Source: Chloroflexota bacterium (GTDB lineage: Bacteria; Chloroflexota; Anaerolineae; Caldilineales; Caldilineaceae). Taken from it: a DNA stretch of 10,191 bases. The DNA is taken from contig JACQGT010000031.1 in NCBI GenBank assembly GCA_016199425.1, positions 1-10,191 of the forward strand, in the 5' to 3' direction. Below the pieces are notes generated by a model, which was given only the letters and a program-made list of their open reading frames with translations, was not told where the DNA came from and did not search any database. The position numbers and the translations under genes were made by a program. Positions 6,140 through 10,191 of this stretch are shown here, one piece after another. The stretch's first letter is position 1, and each line of letters begins with the position of its first letter.

Positions 6140-6168
6140 ATTGTATCACACGGTCACAAGAGCGTCAA
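6140..6168 (-). promoter_or_regulatory. Sigma70-type promoter for rpmJ and the alpha operon
   Basis: On the minus strand, TTGACG (6168-6163, five of six matches to TTGACA), a spacer of exactly 17 bp, and TACAAT (6145-6140, five of six matches to TATAAT). The -35 box is in the last codons of map and the -10 is in the map-rpmJ gap. The predicted transcription start is near 6133, giving a leader of about 35 bases before the rpmJ GTG. This is the best promoter match I found in the window. Confidence 0.75.
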
Positions 6169-6996
6169 GATTTCAGGGCCTTGATTGGTAATGGCTATTG
6201 TATGCTCGTAATAGGCGCTCAAGCTATGGTCTTTGCTGATGACCGTCCATTTATCTTTGAGCGTTTTGGTCTTTTCTGTTCCTAGCTGCACCATCGGCTC
6301 GATAGCCAGCACAAGCCCCGGTCGCAAAACCAGACTGCTGTCCGCATCCCCAGAAACGTAGTTCAATACCTGGGGTGCTTCGTGCATCGCCCGGCCTACT
6401 CCGTGGCCCGTGTACTCCTTGACGATGTACATATTGTGGGACTCTACGTATTGCTGGATAGCACGGCTGATGTCCCGCACCTGATTGCCTGGTACAGCCT
6501 GGGCAATCCCAGCCCAAAGGCTGGCTTCGGTTACTTCCATCACCCGTAGCGCGTCTGCGCTGACGTCGCCCACCGTATAGGTCCAGCCACTGTCGCCGAC
6601 AAAACCCCGATAGTACGAGCCGATGTCAACGCTGATGATGTCCCCTTCCTTCAATATCCGTCTGGCATTGGGGATGCCATGCACCAGTTCTTCATTGATA
6701 CTGGTGCAGATGTTGGCCGGAAATCCATTGTACCCGTAGAAACTGGAGGTGGCATTGTGCTTGCGCAGAATCTCCAGCGCAATCTGGTCCAACTCCAGAG
6801 TACTCACGCCAGGTTTGATGGCTTCTTTCATCGCCACATGCGCCCGGGCTACAATCCGCCCCGCCTCGCGCATAATTTGAATTTCACGCGGGTCTTTGAA
6901 AACAGGTTCGGCGCGGCTCTGGGTTCCGTTGGTTTGGTGGCGTGCGTTCCGTCGCAGAAGTTGCCGTCGTAATTTGGTCATAATTCCACTGTCCAT
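6154..6996 (-). CDS. map: Methionine aminopeptidase, type I
   Basis: A 280-residue metalloenzyme that removes the initiator methionine from nascent proteins. The five metal ligands are visible: D124 (ISVDIG), D135 (VGDSGWT), H198 (TGHGVGR), E233 (AIEPM) and E264 (YYEHT). The substrate-binding histidines H106 (ELVHGIP) and H205 (AMHEAP) are also present. There is no C-terminal insert, so it is type I. The first 30 or so residues form a basic extension (RRQLLRRNARHQ) absent from short type I enzymes. The ATG at 6996 is used; a second in-frame ATG at 6981 would remove five residues and cannot be excluded. The only purine-rich site, AGAAGG, is about 12 bases from the first ATG and lies inside a small palindrome. 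The gene follows adk, as is common beside secY. Confidence 0.97.
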   Translation of the reverse strand: MDSGIMTKLRRQLLRRNARHQTNGTQSRAEPVFKDPREIQIMREAGRIVARAHVAMKEAIKPGVSTLELDQIALEILRKHNATSSFYGYNGFPANICTSINEELVHGIPNARRILKEGDIISVDIGSYYRGFVGDSGWTYTVGDVSADALRVMEVTEASLWAGIAQAVPGNQVRDISRAIQQYVESHNMYIVKEYTGHGVGRAMHEAPQVLNYVSGDADSSLVLRPGLVLAIEPMVQLGTEKTKTLKDKWTVISKDHSLSAYYEHTIAITNQGPEILTLL

Positions 6997-6999
6997 TAA

Positions 7000-7012
7000 A
7001 AGGTTGTACCTT
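7000..7012 (-). other. Small hairpin covering the map ribosome binding site
   Basis: AAGGT-tgt-ACCTT on the plus strand forms a perfect 5-bp stem with a 3-base loop between the adk stop and the map start. On the minus strand the AAGG is the best ribosome binding sequence for map, so the stem would hide it. The stem is short and may be easily opened by ribosomes finishing adk. Confidence 0.35.
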
Positions 7013-7017
7013 CTCTG

Positions 7018-7686
7018 CTACTGCGCTACTTCCTTTTCTGCCAGCAACTCCATCAATTCCGACTGCACACTTTCAATGCTGCGGTTTCCATCGAGTTCGA
7101 CGAGCAGCCCTTTGGCAAAGTAATAGCCAACCAGAGGGGAGGTCTGCTTGTAATAGACATAAAGCCTGTTGCGCACCGTCTCCGGCTTGTCGTCGTCGCG
7201 CTGATAGAGTTCGCCCCCATCCAAACCGCACACGCCCTCTTTTTTGGGCGGGTTGAATTCGATATGATAGACCGCGCCACAGGAGCGACAGACCCGGCGC
7301 CCGGTGATGCGCAGCATGGCATCTTCGTCACTGATGTGGATGAGGGGAACAAGCGAGACGCCCCCATAGGGTGCGGTCATCTGGTCCAGAGCCTCGGCCT
7401 GTATCAAATTGCGGGGAAAGCCATCCAGAATTGCGCCCTGGAGCGCATCTGCCTGCTGCAAACGATCCTCCACCATACGAATGGTCACCTCATCGGGAAC
7501 CAGTTCGCCTTTGTCCATATAACTCTGCGCCAGAAGTCCCAGCTCAGTTTTGTTCTTCAGGTTGTACCGAAAAATATCACCTGTCGAAATCTGCGGCAGA
7601 CCCAATCGATCTTCCAGCAACTTGGCCTGGGTCCCCTTGCCTGCCCCGGGAACACCCAGCAAGACGAAAAATGTACGTCTGTTCAT
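7018..7686 (-). CDS. adk: Adenylate kinase, zinc-type LID
   Basis: A 222-residue cytosolic enzyme that interconverts ATP plus AMP and two ADP. The P-loop GVPGAGKGT is at 11-19, the AMP-binding STGDIFR at 34-40, and LDGFPRN at 87-93. The LID holds zinc ligands C133, C136, C153 and D156, the same C-C-C-D set as the Bacillus subtilis enzyme, so this is the long form with structural zinc. R-D-D-D-K-P-E-T-V-R-N-R-L follows at 163-175. The ATG at 7686 has only a weak ribosome binding sequence (GAGAGCAGGT just upstream). It lies 147 bases after secY, a long gap that contains an inverted repeat. The secY-adk-map order is conserved in many bacteria. Confidence 0.98.
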   Translation of the reverse strand: MNRRTFFVLLGVPGAGKGTQAKLLEDRLGLPQISTGDIFRYNLKNKTELGLLAQSYMDKGELVPDEVTIRMVEDRLQQADALQGAILDGFPRNLIQAEALDQMTAPYGGVSLVPLIHISDEDAMLRITGRRVCRSCGAVYHIEFNPPKKEGVCGLDGGELYQRDDDKPETVRNRLYVYYKQTSPLVGYYFAKGLLVELDGNRSIESVQSELMELLAEKEVAQ

Positions 7687-7754
7687 ACCTGCTCTCGTGA
7701 TTTGTGTGTACGCCTATCCCCGAAACGCCCACAGAAAGGCGATTGGTGGGAAAG

Positions 7755-7806
7755 GTGACGCGTGAACCGCGGGAATCAATCAGATGCTCCACGTTTCACG
7801 CATCAC
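7755..7806. repeat. Imperfect inverted repeat in the secY-adk gap
   Basis: GTGACGCGTGAA at 7755-7766 and TTCACGCATCAC at 7795-7806 are inverted copies matching at 11 of 12 positions, separated by 28 bases. There is no U-tract after the stem in the minus direction. It occupies the middle of the 147-base gap between secY and adk, in which I see no gene and no convincing promoter. It could be an intergenic repeat remnant or an operator-like site. Confidence 0.5.
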
Positions 7807-7833
7807 ACTGCAATTACGAACCGTCGCTACTAC

Positions 7834-9168
7834 CTAACGGATAAAGCCCTCGTAATTACGCATCATCAATTGCGCTTCAATCTGCTTCATCGTATCCAGC
7901 ACAACACCCACAACAATCAGCAGACCTGTGCTGCTGATGATCAGTGTGTTGAAGCTGCCAACCCCGCCACCGAAGATCAGACCGGCCAGGTAGGGGAGGA
8001 CAGCCACCAGCCCCAAGAAGAGCGCGCCCACCAGCGTAATCTTGGAAAGCACGTTGTTCAGAAAAGCCTCGGTGCGCGGGCCAGGCCGTATGCCAGGGAT
8101 AAAGCCACCCTGCTTCTGCAAGGTGTCGGGCAGATTTTGCTGGCGGAACATCACATCCGTGTAGAAGTAGGTGAAGGCCACCGTCAACAGGAAGTAGGCC
8201 AGCCAGTAGAGAAAAGCCTGGGGGCTGAAAGTTGTATAGAAGAAATTGGCAACCCGCCCGATCCAATCCTCTCGCAAGATGAAGTAGGAGGCCATCGTGT
8301 TGGGCAGAATCAGCAGGCTCTGGGCGAAAATCAGCGGAATCATACCGGCCGTGTTGACGCGCATGGGCACGTATGTACTCTGACCACCCATCATCACCAG
8401 CCGGTTGCCGCGCATAGTGCGTACCCGTTTGCCGTATTGCACAGGGATGCGCCGTTGGCCTTCTTGCACCCAAACGATCAGCGCCACAGTCAGTACAGTA
8501 ATGACGCTGAAGACGAGCAATTGGATGAATCCCTGCTGATAGAGCAGACGAATCTGGTTGGGAACCGAAGCCACAATACCGGCAAAGATAATCAACGAAA
8601 CCCCGTTGCCGATGCCCTGTTCTGTCAGCATTTCGCCCATCCACATGGCAAGCATTGTGCCGGCGGTCATACTAATGATAATTGTCAGGGTCGGCAGCAG
8701 GGCATCTCCGCTAAAGCCCCAGTTGCTCAACACCGCGCCCGTGCCGGTTCCCAGAGGGCGGCTCAAGAGCGTAGATTGACCGATGGCCTGAAGAATCGCC
8801 AGCGGAATGGTCAGATAGTGGGTATAGCGATTGAGAACCTGCCTGCCCTGATCACCCTCCCGCGTCAACGCCTCCAACTGGGGAACAATGGGCTGGAGCA
8901 ACTGCATGATAATAGAGGCGGTAATGTATGGATAAACCCCCATGGCCATTACGCTAAACTGGGCGAGAGCTCCGCCGCTGAAAAAGTTCAACAGGCTGAG
9001 CAGGATATTCTGATCAGCAGAGCGGAAAATCTGATCCAACACCTCCCGGTTGACACCGGGCAGAGGGATATGGGCTGCCAAACGATAGGCAATCAAAATC
9101 CCCAATGTTGTCAACAATTTCCGCCGCAGGTCGGGCAGACGAAACGCATTGCGTACTGCGTCAAGCAT
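7834..9168 (-). CDS. secY: Protein translocase subunit SecY
   Basis: A 444-residue channel-forming subunit of the SecYEG translocon in the cytoplasmic membrane. About ten hydrophobic segments can be picked out, near residues 20-34, 74-95, 117-134, 156-178, 187-203, 216-234, 272-290, 316-337, 379-398 and 408-426. Family blocks are IPLPGVN at 34-40, the plug region around 60-72, LTEQGIGNGVSLIIFAGI at 181-198, and the cytoplasmic loops QRRIPVQYGKR (238-248) and GFIPGIRPGPRT (355-366) that contact SecA and the ribosome. The ATG at 9168 has GGAGGA close upstream. It follows rplO across a 92-base gap with two hairpins, the common placement of secY in the spc operon. Confidence 0.98.
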   Translation of the reverse strand: MLDAVRNAFRLPDLRRKLLTTLGILIAYRLAAHIPLPGVNREVLDQIFRSADQNILLSLLNFFSGGALAQFSVMAMGVYPYITASIIMQLLQPIVPQLEALTREGDQGRQVLNRYTHYLTIPLAILQAIGQSTLLSRPLGTGTGAVLSNWGFSGDALLPTLTIIISMTAGTMLAMWMGEMLTEQGIGNGVSLIIFAGIVASVPNQIRLLYQQGFIQLLVFSVITVLTVALIVWVQEGQRRIPVQYGKRVRTMRGNRLVMMGGQSTYVPMRVNTAGMIPLIFAQSLLILPNTMASYFILREDWIGRVANFFYTTFSPQAFLYWLAYFLLTVAFTYFYTDVMFRQQNLPDTLQKQGGFIPGIRPGPRTEAFLNNVLSKITLVGALFLGLVAVLPYLAGLIFGGGVGSFNTLIISSTGLLIVVGVVLDTMKQIEAQLMMRNYEGFIR

Positions 9169-9186
9169 TAAATTCCTCCGTTGTTA

Positions 9187-9234
9187 GGACAAATTCAGAA
9201 ATTTGCCCGGATGGGTATACGCGCAGGTGTACCC
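9187..9234 (-). other. Two tandem hairpins between rplO and secY
   Basis: The stem nearer secY pairs 9187-9195 with 9200-9208: nine base pairs with one G-U wobble in the RNA and a four-base loop, ending about 8 bases before the secY ribosome binding site. The other pairs 9213-9220 with 9227-9234, seven of eight positions. Neither is followed by a U-tract, so termination is unlikely. A role in mRNA processing or secY translation control is possible but unproven. Confidence 0.5.
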
Positions 9235-9260
9235 CGGCAATGACCACCAACGAGGGAAGA

Positions 9261-9740
9261 TTAGGACCGCGGCAGATTCTTGTTGATCTCGTAGGGCAGA
9301 ATCTCGACGGAGCCACCAGCGGCCTCGATCTTCGCCTGTGCGCCTTTGCTGGCCCGGTGTACCTTCACATGCAACGCCTTGTGTACCTCGCCCCGGCCCA
9401 ACAAAACGACCAGATCGGAGAGTTTACCCAGCAAACCCGTTGCATAGAGGCTGGCAGGCGAGACTTCGGACCCGGCCTCGAACCCCTCACTCACATTGTC
9501 CAGATTGACAGGCACGAAATAGACTTTGAAACGGTTGTTGAAGCCGCGCAACTTGGGCAGACGCTTGACCAGGTGCAACTGACCACCTTCAAAGGTAGCG
9601 GGGACGCCGCCACCGGAACGAGAATTCTGCCCTTTGGTACCGCGGCCAGATGTCTTGCCCATCCCGGAACCAGAGCCACGACCTACTCGCTTGCGCTTGT
9701 GGGTTGCACCCTGATTGGGGCGCAGATCGTGCAACTTCAT
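9261..9740 (-). CDS. rplO: 50S ribosomal protein L15 (uL15)
   Basis: A 159-residue late-assembly protein of the large subunit. The N-terminal extension that threads into 23S rRNA is rich in Gly, Arg and Lys: MKLHDLRPNQGATHKRKRVG, then RGSGSGMGKTSGRGTKGQ (residues 21-38). The globular part has FEGGQLHLVKRLPKLRGFNN at 50-69 and a C-terminal AKIEAAGGSVEI at 136-147. The ATG at 9740 has AGGAG nine bases upstream. It lies between rpmD and secY as in the classical spc operon. Confidence 0.98.
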   Translation of the reverse strand: MKLHDLRPNQGATHKRKRVGRGSGSGMGKTSGRGTKGQNSRSGGGVPATFEGGQLHLVKRLPKLRGFNNRFKVYFVPVNLDNVSEGFEAGSEVSPASLYATGLLGKLSDLVVLLGRGEVHKALHVKVHRASKGAQAKIEAAGGSVEILPYEINKNLPRS

Positions 9741-9773
9741 AAGAGTTCACTCCTACAATGAAAGAACACGACC

Positions 9774-9811
9774 CGACAACTTCCTGTTGATCACAAAAAC
9801 GGAAGCTGTCG
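9774..9811 (-). other. Hairpin between rpmD and rplO
   Basis: CGACAACTTCC at 9774-9784 and GGAAGCTGTCG at 9801-9811 form, in the minus-strand RNA, an 11-bp stem with one G-U wobble and a 16-base loop. It starts about 10 bases after the rpmD stop. No U-tract follows directly, so it is probably not a terminator. Confidence 0.55.
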
Positions 9812-9821
9812 AGCGGTTCAC

Positions 9822-10004
9822 CTATTCTTCGTTGACCTCAAGCAGATGGGAGACTTTGGCAATCATACCGCGCACCGCCGGAGAATCGTCCTTTTCCACC
9901 GTTTGAGATATTTTTGTCAAGCCCAGAGCGCGTACAGTCGCCTTCTGGCTCTTCTCATATCCGATCGGGCTTTTGACCAGTGTCACACGAATTTTCTTAG
10001 CCAT
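9822..10004 (-). CDS. rpmD: 50S ribosomal protein L30 (uL30)
   Basis: A 60-residue large-subunit protein of normal size: MAKKIRVTLVKSPIGYEKSQ, then KATVRALGLTKISQTVEKDD and SPAVRGMIAKVSHLLEVNEE. The family pattern of a first strand ending in VKSPIG, the ALGL turn and the RGMI helix is clear. The frame is open further upstream to 10052, but that stretch overlaps rpsE and is not L30-like. The ATG at 10004 has GAGGAG about nine bases upstream. Its first eight bases overlap the end of rpsE (ATGGCTAA contains the S5 stop), pointing to translational coupling. Confidence 0.97.
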   Translation of the reverse strand: MAKKIRVTLVKSPIGYEKSQKATVRALGLTKISQTVEKDDSPAVRGMIAKVSHLLEVNEE

Positions 10005-10191
10005 TCGCTTTTTCTCCTCGATGCCAGAAGGGAGCCAGATGCTCCGGAGCAACGCCCCGGCGACCAGCCTCCACTTCGTAGTTCTGGAGTTGCTTCATTG
10101 CTTCAAAAGTCGCCTGCACCACATTCAGAATGTTGTCGCTACCCAGAGACTTGGACAAAATGTCCTTGACCCCAGCAGCTTCGACCACAGC
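9997..10191 (-). CDS. rpsE: 30S ribosomal protein S5 (uS5), C-terminal part only
   Basis: The last 64 residues of S5; the gene continues beyond the window edge at 10191. The segment AVVEAAGVKDILSKSLGSDN and the following ILNVVQATFEAMKQLQN match the conserved C-terminal domain of S5, which helps tRNA-selection accuracy and lines the mRNA entry side of the 30S. The end, about 25 residues after the KQL helix (RRGVAPEHLAPFWHRGEKANG), is rich in aromatic and basic residues and differs from the E. coli end. It directly precedes and overlaps rpmD, the standard spc-operon order. Confidence 0.96.
   Translation of the reverse strand, partial: AVVEAAGVKDILSKSLGSDNILNVVQATFEAMKQLQNYEVEAGRRGVAPEHLAPFWHRGEKANG

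Noticed and set aside
7577..7792. 71-codon minus-strand frame overlapping the start of adk
   Set aside because: It is out of frame with adk and covers the secY-adk gap repeat; no family resemblance or ribosome binding site.
7762..9171. 469-codon open frame on the plus strand
   Set aside because: It is antisense to nearly all of secY. The secY protein is unmistakable and the opposite frame has no recognisable domain; long open antisense frames are expected from codon bias.
10005..10052. N-terminal extension of rpmD
   Set aside because: The extra 16 residues overlap rpsE in another frame, while the ATG at 10004 has a GAGGAG site and gives the standard L30 length.

Overview
This window is the distal part of a bacterial S10/spc/alpha ribosomal-protein supercluster. 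Every gene I can support is on the minus strand, so transcription runs from position 10191 down to position 1. In that direction the order is rpsE (3' end only), rpmD, rplO, secY, adk, map, rpmJ, rpsM, rpsK, rpsD, rpoA, rplQ, truA, rplM, rpsI, a divergent MoaB/Mog-fold gene, and the first codons of a further, probably membrane-associated, gene. The DNA is fairly GC-rich and most genes have clear AGGAG-type ribosome binding sites. The gene order (truA-rplM-rpsI appended to the alpha operon, a molybdopterin-binding-like gene after rpsI), the acidic tail on the RNA polymerase alpha subunit and the GTAGGGGCGC-type palindrome suggest Chloroflexota (Anaerolineae/Caldilineae-like). That placement is an inference from impression, not from an alignment.

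Region by region. 10191-9261 holds the end of the spc operon: S5, L30 and L15. 9168-7018 holds SecY and adenylate kinase. 6996-6154 holds methionine aminopeptidase. A well-formed sigma70-type promoter (TTGACG, 17 bp, TACAAT) lies at the very end of map and should give the alpha operon (rpmJ onward) its own start. infA, often found between map and rpmJ, is absent. 6099-2546 holds L36, S13, S11, S4, RNA polymerase alpha and L17. The 276-bp gap before rpsD carries a terminator-like hairpin and, next to the rpsD ribosome binding site, a duplicated sequence able to form alternative stems: a candidate regulatory leader. 2533-858 holds TruA, L13 and S9. A strong intrinsic terminator at 741-772 closes the ribosomal transcription unit. 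A 14-bp-arm palindrome follows, then the Mog-like gene.

Functionally this is core housekeeping: both ribosomal subunits, membrane protein export (SecY), adenine nucleotide balance (Adk), N-terminal methionine removal (Map), transcription (RpoA) and tRNA pseudouridylation (TruA). I see no mobile element, CRISPR array, tRNA or rRNA, and no evidence of a new defence or biosynthetic system. The points worth a second look are regulatory (internal promoter, rpsD leader, hairpins in most gaps), the divergent Mog-like protein, and the acidic RpoA tail with its TTG start.
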